Assembly (NCBI RefSeq): GCF_900099835.1
Contig: NZ_FNKP01000001.1
Location: 1,240,001 to 1,304,000 of the forward strand
DNA: 64,000 nt
Direction of reading: 5' to 3'
Source: Paraburkholderia fungorum
GTDB lineage: Bacteria; Pseudomonadota; Gammaproteobacteria; Burkholderiales; Burkholderiaceae
How positions within the stretch are numbered: the stretch's first letter is position 1; every line of letters begins with the position of its first letter. The notes under the pieces are model-generated. The model was not told the DNA's origin. It saw nothing but the letters and a program-made list of their open reading frames with translations, and ran no database searches. Made by a program: the position numbers and the translations under genes. Of this stretch, positions 43,841 to 54,320 are shown piece by piece.

Positions 43841-45826
43841 ATGTCTACGAAAAAGCCAAACGCCGCGTATAGCGAAGCGTCGATCAAGGTGTTGAAGGGC
43901 CTCGAGCCGGTCAAGCAACGGCCCGGGATGTACACCCGCACCGAAAATCCGCTGCACATCATTCAGGAAGTCATCGACAACGCGTCGGACGAGGCCCTCG
44001 GCGGCCACGGCCGGCAAATTACCGTCACGCTGCACGCCGACCATTCGGTCTCGGTCGAAGACGACGGCCGTGGCATTCCGTTCGGCCTGCATCCCGAAGA
44101 GGGCGTGCCGGTCGTCGAAATCGTTTTCACGCGCCTGCATGCAGGCGGCAAGTTCGATAAAGCCGCCGGCGGTGCCTACACGTTCTCGGGCGGCCTGCAC
44201 GGCGTCGGCGTGTCGGTCACCAACGCGCTGTCCACTCGCCTCGACGTCACCGTGTGGCGCGACGGCAAAGTGGCCGCGCTGAGCTTTGCCAATGGCGACG
44301 TCGCCAAAGAACTCGAAGTTCGCGCCGCCGCGAAGGGCGAAAAGAAATCCGGCACGCGCGTCACCGCGTGGGCCAATCCAAAATATTTCGACTCGCCGAA
44401 TCTGCCGCTCGGCGAACTGCAACGTCTGCTGCGCTCGAAAGCGGTGCTGTTGCCGGGCGTCGAAGTCACGCTCATCAACGAGAAAACCGGCGAGCAGCAA
44501 AGCTGGAAATACGAAGACGGTCTGCGCGGCTATCTGCTCGAAGGCATGAACGGCAGCGATCTGCTGATCCCGCTGTTCGAGGGTGAGCGTTACGCGGAAA
44601 GCTCGCGTTCGAGCGAAGAAACCTTCGCCGAAGGTGAGGGCGCGGCATGGGTTGTCGCGTGGAGCGAGGAAGGCACGCTGATGCGCGAGTCGTACGTGAA
44701 CCTGATTCCGACGCCTGCGGGCGGCACGCACGAATCCGGTTTGCGCGACGGTCTGTTCCAGGCGGTCAAGAGCTTCGTCGAGTTGCACAACCTGCAGCCG
44801 AAGGGCGTGAAACTGCTCGCCGAAGACGTGTTCGCGCGCGTGTCGTTCGTGCTGTCGGCGAAGGTGCTCGATCCGCAGTTTCAAGGGCAGATCAAGGAGC
44901 GTCTGAATAGCCGCGACGCGGTCAAGCTGGTGTCGTCGTTCGCGCGTCCGGCGCTGGAGTTGTGGCTGAATCAGCACGTCGAGCACGGCAAGAAACTGGC
45001 TGACCTCGTCATCAAGCAGGCGCAGGCGCGCACGCGCGCCGGGCAGAAGGTCGAGAAGCGCAAGAGTTCGGGCGTGGCCGTGTTGCCGGGCAAGCTGACC
45101 GATTGCGAATCGACGGAAATCGGCCGCAACGAACTGTTCCTCGTCGAGGGCGACTCGGCGGGCGGCTCCGCGAAAATGGGCCGCGACAAGGAATATCAGG
45201 CGATCCTGCCGCTGCGCGGCAAGGTGCTGAACACGTGGGAAACCGAGCGCGACCGGCTGTTTGCGAACAACGAAGTGCACGACATTTCGGTGGCGATCGG
45301 CGTCGATCCGCATAGCCCGGACGACAAGGTCGATCTGTCGAATCTGCGCTACGGCAAGATCTGCATTCTGTCGGACGCGGACGTCGACGGCTCGCACATT
45401 CAGGTGCTGCTGCTCACGCTGTTCTTCAAACACTTCCCGCAACTGATCGAGCGTGGGCATGTGTGCGTCGCGCGTCCGCCGCTGTTCCGCGTCGATGCGC
45501 CCGCGCGCGGCAAGAAGCCCGCGCAGAAGCTCTACGCACTCGACGAAGGCGAACTCGAAGCGATCCTCGACAAGCTGCGCAAGGACGGCGTGCGCGACAC
45601 GCAATGGTCGATCAGCCGCTTCAAGGGCCTCGGCGAAATGAGCGCGGAACAACTGTGGGACACGACGATGAACCCCGACACGCGCCGTCTGCAACCGGTC
45701 GCGCTGGGCGATCTCGACTACGACGCGACGGTCGCGCGCATGACGATGCTGATGGGCAAGGGCGAAGCGGCGTCGCGGCGTAGCTGGCTCGAAGAAAAGG
45801 GCAACGAAGTGGAAGCGGATATCTGA
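43841..45826 (+). CDS. parE: DNA topoisomerase IV subunit B
   Basis: ATPase subunit of the enzyme that unlinks daughter chromosomes. 661 residues. GHKL ATPase motifs EVIDNASDEALGGHG, VEDDGRGIPFG and the FSGGLHGVGVSVTNAL loop; transducer Lys region; TOPRIM motifs NELFLVEGDSAGGSAK and ILSDADVDGSHI; then the tail PLRGKVLNTWETERD, typical of ParE rather than GyrB. It lies directly before parC on the same strand, the normal pair. Confidence 0.96.
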   Translation: MSTKKPNAAYSEASIKVLKGLEPVKQRPGMYTRTENPLHIIQEVIDNASDEALGGHGRQITVTLHADHSVSVEDDGRGIPFGLHPEEGVPVVEIVFTRLHAGGKFDKAAGGAYTFSGGLHGVGVSVTNALSTRLDVTVWRDGKVAALSFANGDVAKELEVRAAAKGEKKSGTRVTAWANPKYFDSPNLPLGELQRLLRSKAVLLPGVEVTLINEKTGEQQSWKYEDGLRGYLLEGMNGSDLLIPLFEGERYAESSRSSEETFAEGEGAAWVVAWSEEGTLMRESYVNLIPTPAGGTHESGLRDGLFQAVKSFVELHNLQPKGVKLLAEDVFARVSFVLSAKVLDPQFQGQIKERLNSRDAVKLVSSFARPALELWLNQHVEHGKKLADLVIKQAQARTRAGQKVEKRKSSGVAVLPGKLTDCESTEIGRNELFLVEGDSAGGSAKMGRDKEYQAILPLRGKVLNTWETERDRLFANNEVHDISVAIGVDPHSPDDKVDLSNLRYGKICILSDADVDGSHIQVLLLTLFFKHFPQLIERGHVCVARPPLFRVDAPARGKKPAQKLYALDEGELEAILDKLRKDGVRDTQWSISRFKGLGEMSAEQLWDTTMNPDTRRLQPVALGDLDYDATVARMTMLMGKGEAASRRSWLEEKGNEVEADI

Positions 45827-45838
45827 GCGTGGTTTTTT

Positions 45839-45858
45839 AGCGGGCCTCGAAGCCCGCT
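45839..45858. repeat. Intercistronic hairpin, parE-parC
   Basis: AGCGGGC (45839-45845) and GCCCGCT (45852-45858). A small stem between parE and parC, without a T-tract on the plus strand; probably not a full terminator. Confidence 0.4.
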
Positions 45859-45912
45859 CCCCGCACTCAAATTCAAACCAGACTTCAAGCCAAACACGGA
45901 TACGGAATCTAG

Positions 45913-48237
45913 ATGGACGACGATAACTCTCTCGACCTTTTCAACGAGCCACCGCCCCCGGAAGGCGACTTCCTGACGCTCGGCAACTACGCGGAACGCG
46001 CGTACCTCGAATACGCGGTCAGCGTGGTCAAGGGCCGCGCGTTGCCGGACGTGTGCGACGGCCAGAAGCCGGTGCAGCGCCGCATCCTGTTCGCGATGAA
46101 CGAGATGGGCCTCGCCGACAACGCGAAGCCGGTCAAGTCGGCGCGCGTGGTCGGCGACGTGCTCGGTAAATATCACCCGCACGGCGACCAGTCGGCGTAC
46201 GACGCACTGGTGCGTCTCGCGCAAGACTTTTCGATGCGCTATCCGCTGATCGACGGCCAGGGCAATTTCGGCTCGCGCGACGGCGACGGCGCGGCGGCGA
46301 TGCGGTACACGGAAGCGCGTCTCACGCCGATCGCAAAACTGCTGCTCGATGAAATCAACCAGGGCACGGTCGATTTCATGCCGAACTACGACGGCTCGTT
46401 CGAGGAGCCGAAGACGCTGCCCGCGCGTCTGCCGTTCGTTTTGCTGAACGGCGCATCGGGTATCGCGGTGGGCCTGGCGACGGAAATCCCGTCGCACAAT
46501 CTGCGCGAAGTCGCGGCTGCGGCGGTTGCGTTGATCCGCAATCCGAAGCTGTCGCACGCGGAGTTGATGCAGTTCGTACCGGGTCCGGATTTCCCGGGCG
46601 GCGGTCAGATCATTTCGAGCGAAGCGGAAATCTCGGCGGCGTACGAAGCCGGTCGTGGCAGCCTGAAGGTGCGTGCGCGCTGGAAAATCGAAGACCTCGC
46701 GCGTGGCCAGTGGCAACTGGTGATCACCGAATTGCCGCCGAACACGGCCGCGCAGAAGGTGCTCGAAGAAATCGAAGAGCAGACCAATCCGAAGATCAAG
46801 CTCGGCAAGAAGACGCTCACGCCCGAACAGTTGCAGACCAAGCAGACCATGCTCGGTCTGCTCGACGCCGTGCGCGACGAGTCCGGCAAGGACGCGCCGG
46901 TGCGCCTCGTGTTCGAGCCGAAGTCGAGCCGTATCGATCAGACCGAGTTTGTGACCTCGCTGCTCGCGCATACGAGCCTGGAGTCGAACGCATCGCTGAA
47001 CATGGTGATGGTCGGCGGCGATGGGCGGCCGCGTCAGAAGGGCTTGAGCGAGATCCTCAACGAGTGGATCGCGTTCCGCTTCGCGACGGTCACGCGTCGC
47101 ACGCGTCATCGTCTGTCGAAGGTGGACGACCGGATTCATATTCTCGAAGGGCGGATGATCGTCTTTTTGAATATCGACGAAGTCATCCGCATCATTCGCG
47201 AATCCGACGAACCGAAGGTTGCGTTGATGGCCGCGTTCGGTTTGTCCGATCGTCAGGCCGAGGACATTCTCGAGATCCGCTTGCGTCAATTGGCGCGGCT
47301 CGAAAAGATCAAGATCGAGAAGGAACTGTCCGAACTGCGCGACGAAAAGGCCAAGCTCGAAGACCTGCTCGGCAGCGAGTCGGCGATGAAGCGTCTGCTC
47401 ATCAAGGAAATCGAAGGCGATGCGAAACAATATGGCGACGAGCGCCGTACGCTGATCCAGCAGGAAAAGCGCGCAACGTTCGAAGCGCGCGTGGTCGACG
47501 AACCGGTCACGGTGGTGGTGTCGCAGAAGGGCTGGGTACGCGCGTTGAAGGGCCACGGTCTGGATACGGCGGGCTTCACGTTCAAGGCTGGCGACGGGCT
47601 GTACGCGGCATTCCAGTGCCGTACGCCGGACACGCTGGTCGCGTGGGGCAGCAACGGGCGGGTCTATTCGGTCGCGGTGGCGTTGCTGCCGGGCGGTCGC
47701 GGCGACGGCGTGCCGGTCACGTCGCTGATCGAACTGGAGTCGGGCAGCCACCTGATGCATTACTACGCAGCGTCCGCCGATCAGGCGTTGCTGCTGGCGT
47801 CGAGCAACGGCTTCGGCTTTATCGCGAAGGTTGGCGATATGGTCAGCCGCGTGAAGGCGGGCAAGTCCTTCATGACGATCGACGCCGGCGCCGCGCCGCT
47901 CGCGCCGATGCCGATGCTGCCGGACGCGACGCAAATTGCATGTCTGTCGTCGGGCGGACGTCTGCTGGTGTTCGGTCTCGACGAGATGAAGACGCTGTCG
48001 GGCGGCGGACGCGGCGTCACGCTCATGGCGCTCGACGACAACGAAACGCTCGCGCAGGCACTGGCTATCAATCAGGCGGGCGTCGTGTTGATCGGCACGC
48101 GTCGCGGTGGTCGCGTGGACGAAGAGAAGCTCACCAGCGCCGCGCTCGCGCCGCATGTCGGCAAGCGTGCACGCAAGGGGCGTACGCCGGAGAGCAAGAT
48201 GAAGCTCGACGGGATGCGTCCGGTCCTGGCGAATTGA
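45913..48237 (+). CDS. parC: DNA topoisomerase IV subunit A
   Basis: DNA-cutting subunit of topoisomerase IV, 774 residues. The winged-helix region has catalytic Tyr132 (AMRYTEARL) and the quinolone region [16 protein letters not shown]. The position of E. coli Ser80 is Gln93 here and Glu84 is Asp97. Coiled-coil region ([20 protein letters not shown]) and a C-terminal beta-pinwheel with repeats such as [14 protein letters not shown] follow. It starts 86 nt after parE and is likely cotranscribed with it. The Gln may be lineage-typical or may lower quinolone sensitivity. Confidence 0.96.
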   Translation: MDDDNSLDLFNEPPPPEGDFLTLGNYAERAYLEYAVSVVKGRALPDVCDGQKPVQRRILFAMNEMGLADNAKPVKSARVVGDVLGKYHPHGDQSAYDALVRLAQDFSMRYPLIDGQGNFGSRDGDGAAAMRYTEARLTPIAKLLLDEINQGTVDFMPNYDGSFEEPKTLPARLPFVLLNGASGIAVGLATEIPSHNLREVAAAAVALIRNPKLSHAELMQFVPGPDFPGGGQIISSEAEISAAYEAGRGSLKVRARWKIEDLARGQWQLVITELPPNTAAQKVLEEIEEQTNPKIKLGKKTLTPEQLQTKQTMLGLLDAVRDESGKDAPVRLVFEPKSSRIDQTEFVTSLLAHTSLESNASLNMVMVGGDGRPRQKGLSEILNEWIAFRFATVTRRTRHRLSKVDDRIHILEGRMIVFLNIDEVIRIIRESDEPKVALMAAFGLSDRQAEDILEIRLRQLARLEKIKIEKELSELRDEKAKLEDLLGSESAMKRLLIKEIEGDAKQYGDERRTLIQQEKRATFEARVVDEPVTVVVSQKGWVRALKGHGLDTAGFTFKAGDGLYAAFQCRTPDTLVAWGSNGRVYSVAVALLPGGRGDGVPVTSLIELESGSHLMHYYAASADQALLLASSNGFGFIAKVGDMVSRVKAGKSFMTIDAGAAPLAPMPMLPDATQIACLSSGGRLLVFGLDEMKTLSGGGRGVTLMALDDNETLAQALAINQAGVVLIGTRRGGRVDEEKLTSAALAPHVGKRARKGRTPESKMKLDGMRPVLAN

Positions 48238-48553
48238 CAAAGCCTGACGTGAAGCACGGCGGGCGTCTGCTAGCATGCGGGGCGCTTGCCGGGCTGATGG
48301 TTTTGGGGCAAAGGTCATTGCCATTGCCGTTATCTTTGCTATTACGCTGCATCGGCATGCAACAAAAAGCGTGTAGAAAATACGGGGAGCAGCGCTGCAA
48401 CATCGGGGCGCGCTGCAATAACAATTAAAGAATCCACTGGAAAGCCATGGGCACCCGGAACTGCCGGCACAGCGCGCGGTCGAACGCGCTCAAAGCCGCT
48501 GTTAATATCAATCGTCCCAAGCGGTTGTGGTGTCGTCGGGAGAGGAAAACAAA
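48238..48553. other. Gap between parC and CopD-like gene
   Basis: About 315 bp, somewhat lower GC near 48340-48430. No supported gene or clear terminator. GAGAGGA at about 48540 is the Shine-Dalgarno of the next gene. Confidence 0.4.
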
Positions 48554-49012
48554 ATGAATAAAGCTATCGAACTCGCGCTCTTTCTCCATCTGCTCGCGGT
48601 TGCAGTGTGGGTAGGTGGGATGATCTTCGCGCACTTCTGTCTGCGCCCGGCGATTGCCGATCTCTCGCCGCAATTACGCCTGCCTTTGTGGGAATCAGTG
48701 TTTGGGCGCTTCTTCAACTGGGTTGCCGCCGCGGTTCTGATTATCCTGTTGAGCGGCGGTTTCCTGCTGATGCAATTCGGCGGCGGTCACGCCACCTGGC
48801 CCCTGCATGCAATGGCCGGCCTCGGCATCGTGATGATGCTGATTTTCGGGCACATCCGTTTCGCCGTTTTCCCGCGTATTCGCCGCGCAGTGCAGGCGCA
48901 AAAGTGGCCGGACGGTGCGCAGGCGGTTGGCACGATCCGGCGTCTGGTGCTGATCAATATCGTGCTCGGCGTGGTGACGATCGGCGTCGCAGTGCTGTCG
49001 CGTGGGTTCTGA
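48554..49012 (+). CDS. CopD-like small membrane protein
   Basis: 152 residues with four hydrophobic helices. The first carries the family signature ELALFLHLLAVAVWVGGMIF; others are FNWVAAAVLIILLSGGFLLM, MAGLGIVMMLIFGHIRFAV and LVLINIVLGVVTIGVAVL. CopD-family proteins include copper-uptake membrane proteins, but most small members are uncharacterised. Met and His in the helices could bind copper or haem. The ATG at 48554 follows GAGAGGA. Confidence 0.82.
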   Translation: MNKAIELALFLHLLAVAVWVGGMIFAHFCLRPAIADLSPQLRLPLWESVFGRFFNWVAAAVLIILLSGGFLLMQFGGGHATWPLHAMAGLGIVMMLIFGHIRFAVFPRIRRAVQAQKWPDGAQAVGTIRRLVLINIVLGVVTIGVAVLSRGF

Positions 49013-49043
49013 GATTTATGTTTGAATCGGCGCGCTGTTTTGC

Positions 49044-50252
49044 TCAAGGCAGCGTGCCGAACGTGAACCACAAACCGCACACCACGGCGACCGTCGCATA
49101 GACCGCGTACACCGGCACCTTCAGTTTCGCGAAGCACATGCCGGAGAACAGCGCGGTCACCAGATAGACCGGTTTGAAGGGCACGTGTGCGGCAATCCGC
49201 AACACGGCCACGGCGAGAAACGCGGTCGTGACCGCGCGCAAAATCCGCATGCCGTGCTCGAAGCGCGGATTCGTCTTCAACTGATGCAGATGCCGTTGCG
49301 CCAGTACGACCAGGCAGCCCGACGGCACGAATAACGCGAGCGTTGCAATCAGCGCGCCCACCCAACCGTCCACCAGATAGCCGAAGAACGGCACCACATT
49401 CAACAGCGGTCCCGGCGATAGCGGCGACAGCGAAAACGCCAGCGTGAAGTCGTTATCCGATACGCCGATTGCCGGCGTGACGAATAGCGTCTTCAGCACC
49501 GGCAGCGCTGAAAATCCGCCGCCGAACAATGTCATGCCGGCTCCCGCGAGACGCGGCCACAGCAACGCGAGGTCATAGCGATGCGGCAGCGGCAGCGCGA
49601 ACACTATCAACAACATGCACAGCGCCGCGAGCATCTGCCAGTCGCCGCGTTTGAGCGACACGACAAGGCGTGCATGGCGAATCGGACTGACCACCCAGCC
49701 CGCGCCGAATGCAGCGCCGAGCATCGCGACATAAGCGGCCGGACTGCGCGCATAGAAAAGCGCCACGCAACCGAGCAGCGCGGCGAGCCATTCGAGTTTG
49801 CCGCGCACCAGCGTGCGCGTCTGCTTGTACCAGGTGACGGCAATCAACGTGGCCAGCACGACGCTGAAGTGATTGAGCAATGTTTGCGATGCGGCGGCGC
49901 GCACGAGTGGCGTGCGGTAGAAGATCGCGAACAGCGTCATCAACGTGAAAAAGGGCAGCACGCTCGCAATGCCCGCGACCCACGCGCCGGCGCGTCCGCG
50001 CAGCGCGTGCCCGAGCTGCACGGCGACGTTGCATCCGACCGGGCCGGGCACCATCCATGCAAGCGCGATCAGATCCGAGAACGCGACGCGCGACAGGCGT
50101 CCCTCGCGTTCGACATAGTGGTGTTCGAGTTGCGCCATCAGCGCAAGGCCGCCCCACGACAACGCGGACAAACCGAGCACGACGCGAAATAGCGTCCATA
50201 GCGGCTCCCGTTCACCTCGTTTCGCGGCATCCTGGCTCGTGATCGTCTGCAT
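49044..50252 (-). CDS. chrA: ChrA-family chromate transporter
   Basis: About 402 residues with many hydrophobic segments in two homologous halves, as in long-chain ChrA. The first half has LSWGGLALMAQLEHHYVE and WMVPGPVGCNVAVQLGH; the second has FGGGFSALPVLKTLFV and SLSPLSPGPLLNVVPFFG, the (F/W)GG and PGP motifs of the family. ChrA exports chromate in exchange or by proton force; some members have other anions. The start is taken at the ATG 50252; an in-frame GTG at 50273 is possible. No chrB regulator is adjacent. Confidence 0.87.
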   Translation of the reverse strand: MQTITSQDAAKRGEREPLWTLFRVVLGLSALSWGGLALMAQLEHHYVEREGRLSRVAFSDLIALAWMVPGPVGCNVAVQLGHALRGRAGAWVAGIASVLPFFTLMTLFAIFYRTPLVRAAASQTLLNHFSVVLATLIAVTWYKQTRTLVRGKLEWLAALLGCVALFYARSPAAYVAMLGAAFGAGWVVSPIRHARLVVSLKRGDWQMLAALCMLLIVFALPLPHRYDLALLWPRLAGAGMTLFGGGFSALPVLKTLFVTPAIGVSDNDFTLAFSLSPLSPGPLLNVVPFFGYLVDGWVGALIATLALFVPSGCLVVLAQRHLHQLKTNPRFEHGMRILRAVTTAFLAVAVLRIAAHVPFKPVYLVTALFSGMCFAKLKVPVYAVYATVAVVCGLWFTFGTLP

Positions 50253-50428
50253 GGCGTCACGGGAGCCCGGCACGCGGGCGGCCCGCCCTTTGGGATCATC
50301 GTCGTGTGACGCAAGATGGTCGCATCGCTGGCGGCCGGCGTCACGCTGTCAACCTTACAGCGTGAATGTAGCCGGTTTTATGACGCAGCGGTACAGAACG
50401 AAAATGACCGAAAAGAGAGGCTGGGTGC

Positions 50429-52783
50429 TCAGCTATTGGTGCTGGATACGCTGCTCGTATTGTCGGTTTCCTGGGCGGCCGACTGGCCAGTCATCCCGCA
50501 TACACCGAAGCGTTCGAGCAGTGCCGGAATCGCCTCGACCGGGACCGGACGAGAGAAAAGGAAACCTTGCGCCTCGATATGGCCGAGCGCGGCGAGCCAC
50601 GCAATCTGCTCTTCGGTTTCGGTGCCTTCGACCACCACCGTGAGCCCGAGCGAGCGCGCCAGATTGACGATTGCCGTCACCATCACGCAGACGCTGCGGT
50701 CGCCGGGAATCGCCTGGACGAACGAACGGTCCACCTTCAGCGTATCGACCGAAAAGCGGTTCAGATAGGACAGCGACGAATAGCCGGTACCGAAATCGTC
50801 GAGCGCGATTCGCACGCCGAGGCGTTTCAGCGCGAAGATTTTCTCGGAGACGAGTTCCGGGTATTCCATCATCGCCGTCTCGGTGATTTCGAGTTCCAGG
50901 CGGCGCGCGGAGATGCCGGTTTCCTCGATGGCGCGCGACACGGTCGAATACAGGTCGCCGCGCCAGAACTGCACCGCCGAAATATTCACCGCCAGCGACA
51001 GCGTGTCGTAGCCCTGCTGCTGCCACAGCGCAAGTTGCTGACACGCGGTCTCGATCACGAAGTCGCCGATCGGCACGATCAGCCCGGTCGATTCGGCAAC
51101 CGGAATGAACTCGTTCGCCGGAATTAACCCGTGTTGCGGATGATTCCATCTGGCCAGCGCTTCGAAGCCGGTAATGCAACGACGCGTCAAATCGATCTTC
51201 GGCTGATACGCGAGAAACAGTTGCCCTTCGTTGAGCGCGACACGCAATTGCTGCTCCCAACGCATCAGATGATCCGCTCGGTGCGACAGTTGCGGTGAAT
51301 AGAACTGGTAGCAGTTCTTGCCCGCGTCTTTCGCGCTGTACATCGCGAGGTCGGCCTTTTTCAGCAGGTCGATTTCGCTTTCGTTCGCGACCGAGTAGAG
51401 CGCGATGCCGATACTCGCATGCAGCACGAACGAACTGCCGCGTACTTCGAATGCGGTGGCGAAGGCTTCCGCCGCCGCTTCGGCCAGCGTGACCGCGCGC
51501 TTCTCGACGTCGTCGCCTTTGATCACGACGACGAACTCGTCGCCGCCGATGCGACTCAACGCGCCTTGCTCGCCGACCGCGCTGGCGAGCCGGGACGCGG
51601 TCATTTGCAGCACGATGTCACCGGCGTTGTGGCCGAGCGTGTCGTTGACGGTCTTGAAGTTGTCGAGGTCGATAAAGAGGATCGCGAGGCGGCCCAGGTT
51701 GGCCGGTTGCGCCACGTCGTGCCGCAGCGTTTGCAGCGTCGCGTAACGGTTGCGCAAGCCCGTGAGCAGATCGTATTCGACCAGGTGCGTCATCTCGCGC
51801 TCGCGGCCGAGCAGCTTGCCGATCAAACCCGTGGCGACCGCGAAGAAGCTCAGCATGGCGAGTGAGATGAAACCCGCCATCAGCAGATAGACGTCGCGCG
51901 TGTGGTTGTAGTCGGCGAATTCTTCGGCTTGCGAAAGACCCACCAGCACGCCGAGCGGATAACCGTCGATATGCCGGTACGACACGATACGCGTGACGTT
52001 GTCGATCGAATCGACGTAGGTGCCCGACACGTGTTCCGAGGTCGGATAGGTGCCGCTCGCCGTGAACACGCCGTTCGCGCTTTCGGCGCCGCCGGTGCGC
52101 CGCGCGAGCACGGTGCCGTTGTCCGAGATCACCGCGATGACGCCGTCATGGCCGATCGCCGCGTTGTTGTAGAAGTCGCTGGTGAAATAGCTGGGGTCTT
52201 CGGACACCACCACGACGCCCGCGAACGAGCCGTCCGGGTGATTCAGACGACGCGTCATCTGCAAGGTCCAGTGGCCGGAAATGCGGCCGAGCACGGGCTT
52301 GCTGATATACAACTGATCGTCGTTCTCGTGCTCGTGGACCTTGAAGTGCTCGCGGTCGGACAGATCGATATGTTTCGGATTGAGGTCGGTCGTGTTGGAG
52401 ATCAGCGTGCCGTGTTCGTCGATCAGCGATACCTGCACCAGCGTCTCGCTTTGCACGACGCCTTTTTCGACCGTGCTCGCGAGATCGAAATGATCCGGCG
52501 TTTTCTCGAACTCGTATTTGACGAAGCGGGTGATCTGGTCGACCTGGTGAATCGCCTTGATCGTGTGCTGCTCCAGCGCCGCAGAAAGAATGGCAGAAGA
52601 CGCCATTGCTTCACGATAAGTGGCTTCTTTTTCGACCGACAGACGCGCGAAGATCACGGTCCAAAGCAGGATCAGGACCAGTACGCCGAGCGCGGGAATG
52701 ACAAGCAAAGCTCGTCTGCGCGATACGGCCGGATCGCGGCGAGGTTTGGCTTCGCGCTGCTCGGAGAAGCGTGATTGACTCAT
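50429..52783 (-). CDS. Membrane GGDEF-EAL protein with periplasmic Cache sensor
   Basis: 784 residues. TM1 (about 24-47), a periplasmic double Cache sensor (LVQVSLIDEHGTLISNTTD, GVIAVISDNGTVLARRTGG) and TM2 (about 300-322) are followed by a GGDEF domain with intact RIGGDEFVVV and an EAL domain with EALARWNHP, LEITETAMM, DDFGTGYSSLSYLNRF and LKVDRSFV. Both catalytic sites look complete, so it could make and break cyclic di-GMP; which dominates cannot be told from sequence. An Arg-rich cytoplasmic N-terminus precedes TM1. Monocistronic. Confidence 0.92.
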   Translation of the reverse strand: MSQSRFSEQREAKPRRDPAVSRRRALLVIPALGVLVLILLWTVIFARLSVEKEATYREAMASSAILSAALEQHTIKAIHQVDQITRFVKYEFEKTPDHFDLASTVEKGVVQSETLVQVSLIDEHGTLISNTTDLNPKHIDLSDREHFKVHEHENDDQLYISKPVLGRISGHWTLQMTRRLNHPDGSFAGVVVVSEDPSYFTSDFYNNAAIGHDGVIAVISDNGTVLARRTGGAESANGVFTASGTYPTSEHVSGTYVDSIDNVTRIVSYRHIDGYPLGVLVGLSQAEEFADYNHTRDVYLLMAGFISLAMLSFFAVATGLIGKLLGREREMTHLVEYDLLTGLRNRYATLQTLRHDVAQPANLGRLAILFIDLDNFKTVNDTLGHNAGDIVLQMTASRLASAVGEQGALSRIGGDEFVVVIKGDDVEKRAVTLAEAAAEAFATAFEVRGSSFVLHASIGIALYSVANESEIDLLKKADLAMYSAKDAGKNCYQFYSPQLSHRADHLMRWEQQLRVALNEGQLFLAYQPKIDLTRRCITGFEALARWNHPQHGLIPANEFIPVAESTGLIVPIGDFVIETACQQLALWQQQGYDTLSLAVNISAVQFWRGDLYSTVSRAIEETGISARRLELEITETAMMEYPELVSEKIFALKRLGVRIALDDFGTGYSSLSYLNRFSVDTLKVDRSFVQAIPGDRSVCVMVTAIVNLARSLGLTVVVEGTETEEQIAWLAALGHIEAQGFLFSRPVPVEAIPALLERFGVCGMTGQSAAQETDNTSSVSSTNS

Positions 52784-53202
52784 CGGGAGGCCCGTGCCTG
52801 GGTGCCGGCCGGTTGCAAACGCGCTAGCAACGACTGCGCTGGTTTCATGGATGGCTGCATCGTGACCGGGGTGCCGGAACTGCTGAGCAGGAGGAGTGGC
52901 GCCGTGGCTGACCGTCCATAGGTCATAGGGTACGTTTCGATCTTACTTAATGACACTGGATTAAGGAAGCGTCCGCGCATCGGGTATACGCGGGCGCAAC
53001 AAACCATCCCGTTCGGCTGGGTTCACAACAGCGCGACAGGTCTTGATGCGGCAAACCCGACAGTCGTTTCAAGTGTTTCATCGGTTCAGTGTTAAGGGGT
53101 GCCAGGTCTGTCGCGGGTCTCTTGCAATGCGCGACGCATCAATTGTCAATTGTTAAAACGCAATGTTGAAACGCGGGGCCGATACGATTCAGGCTGTCTC
53201 GC
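52784..53202. other. Gap upstream of the GGDEF-EAL gene
   Basis: About 420 bp between the GGDEF-EAL gene and the end of phzF; both genes run leftward. It holds the promoter of the cyclic di-GMP gene. No gene or repeat recognised. Confidence 0.4.
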
Positions 53203-54105
53203 TTACGGCAGCCGTATCGTGCCGTCGACAATCGTTACCGACGCGCCGCCGATCCACGTTTTGTCGCGTGCGTCGTCGTAATGCACGGAAACCTGGCCCG
53301 CGCGTCCGAGTGCCGTTCCCTGACGCGCGGTGTAGTGCGTGCCGGGGCGTCGCTGTTGCATGCTCAGAAGGCCGGCGAGCGCAGCGTTGGCACTGCCGGT
53401 AACGGGGTCTTCACCAATACCGAAGCCGCCGCCCGCCATCAGGCAACGCACTTCGAAAGTCGCGGGGCCGTCGGCGTCGTGCGGGCCGTAGACGGCGAGC
53501 CCGTGGGTGTCGACGGAGTGAACGATGTCGGCGAGCGCCGCGGAATCGGGGTCGAGTGCGAGGCAATCGCGCGCGGAATTGACGCGCACGACGAGCCACG
53601 GTGCACCATTGTCGACCGCGCAGGGCTGTGCGCTGAAGTCGATTGCGTCGCTACGTAAAGCCTTAGACAGCGCCGCATAACGATCTTCGGCCAACGGCGT
53701 GACTCGCGCAGGCGGCGCGGCGAAGGCCCATGCGTGATTCGCGGCATCGGCGGAATCGGTGAGCGCTTCCAGTTCAATGAGACCTTTCGCGCATTGCTGC
53801 ACCAGCTTGCCTGCCTGCTTCGGCTGATACCCGCTTTCGAGCAACGCATGCGCTGTGCCCAGCGTCGGATGACCCGCGAAAGGCAATTCACCGTGCGTCG
53901 TGAAAATGCGTACGCGATAGTCGGCGGCCGGATCGGTCGGCTTCAACAGAAAGGTCGTCTCGGACAAATTGGTCCAATGCGCGATGGCTTGCATCTGTTC
54001 GGCATCGAGCGAGTCGGCGTCGAATACGACGGCGAGCGGATTGCCCTTGAAGGGCACCGACGTGAACACGTCGACCTGTTTGAAGCGAACGATGTGGGCG
54101 GGCAT
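53203..54105 (-). CDS. PhzF family isomerase
   Basis: 300 residues with the two-domain diaminopimelate-epimerase-like fold of PhzF. Recognisable segments: FKGNPLAVVFDADSL, NLSETTFLL with the catalytic-type Glu, HGELPFAGHPTLGTAHALL and GIGEDPVTGSANAALAGLL. PhzF itself isomerises an intermediate in phenazine synthesis, but most homologues, including this one outside a phenazine cluster, have unknown substrates. It lies upstream of the GGDEF-EAL gene but separated by 420 bp. Confidence 0.9.
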   Translation of the reverse strand: MPAHIVRFKQVDVFTSVPFKGNPLAVVFDADSLDAEQMQAIAHWTNLSETTFLLKPTDPAADYRVRIFTTHGELPFAGHPTLGTAHALLESGYQPKQAGKLVQQCAKGLIELEALTDSADAANHAWAFAAPPARVTPLAEDRYAALSKALRSDAIDFSAQPCAVDNGAPWLVVRVNSARDCLALDPDSAALADIVHSVDTHGLAVYGPHDADGPATFEVRCLMAGGGFGIGEDPVTGSANAALAGLLSMQQRRPGTHYTARQGTALGRAGQVSVHYDDARDKTWIGGASVTIVDGTIRLP

Positions 54106-54320
54106 GGCGCGGTCCAGCGAATCAGACGGTGAATAGATTCGCGGATTCTATCTGCTGGGACGTGAACAGACCACCTCGTCACAAAAGCAAAACGCGTCGC
54201 GGGTGACTGGCACCGCGCGACGCGTTCTGAAGGATTGCCGGGCAAGCCGTCAGCTTATGCTGGCCGCATTGCCTTCGTGGCTTTCATTAGGCGAACTTCT
54301 GATCCCGTTTCTGACTCGAC

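Noticed and set aside
43441..43872. A 143-codon plus-strand frame overlapping the parE start
   Set aside because: Pro/Ser/Arg-rich composition, no family similarity, and it runs into parE in another frame.
48710..49101. Large open frames on alternative strands of the CopD-like, parE/parC and uup genes
   Set aside because: High-GC coding regions give long antisense frames by codon bias; the sense frames carry clear family motifs.
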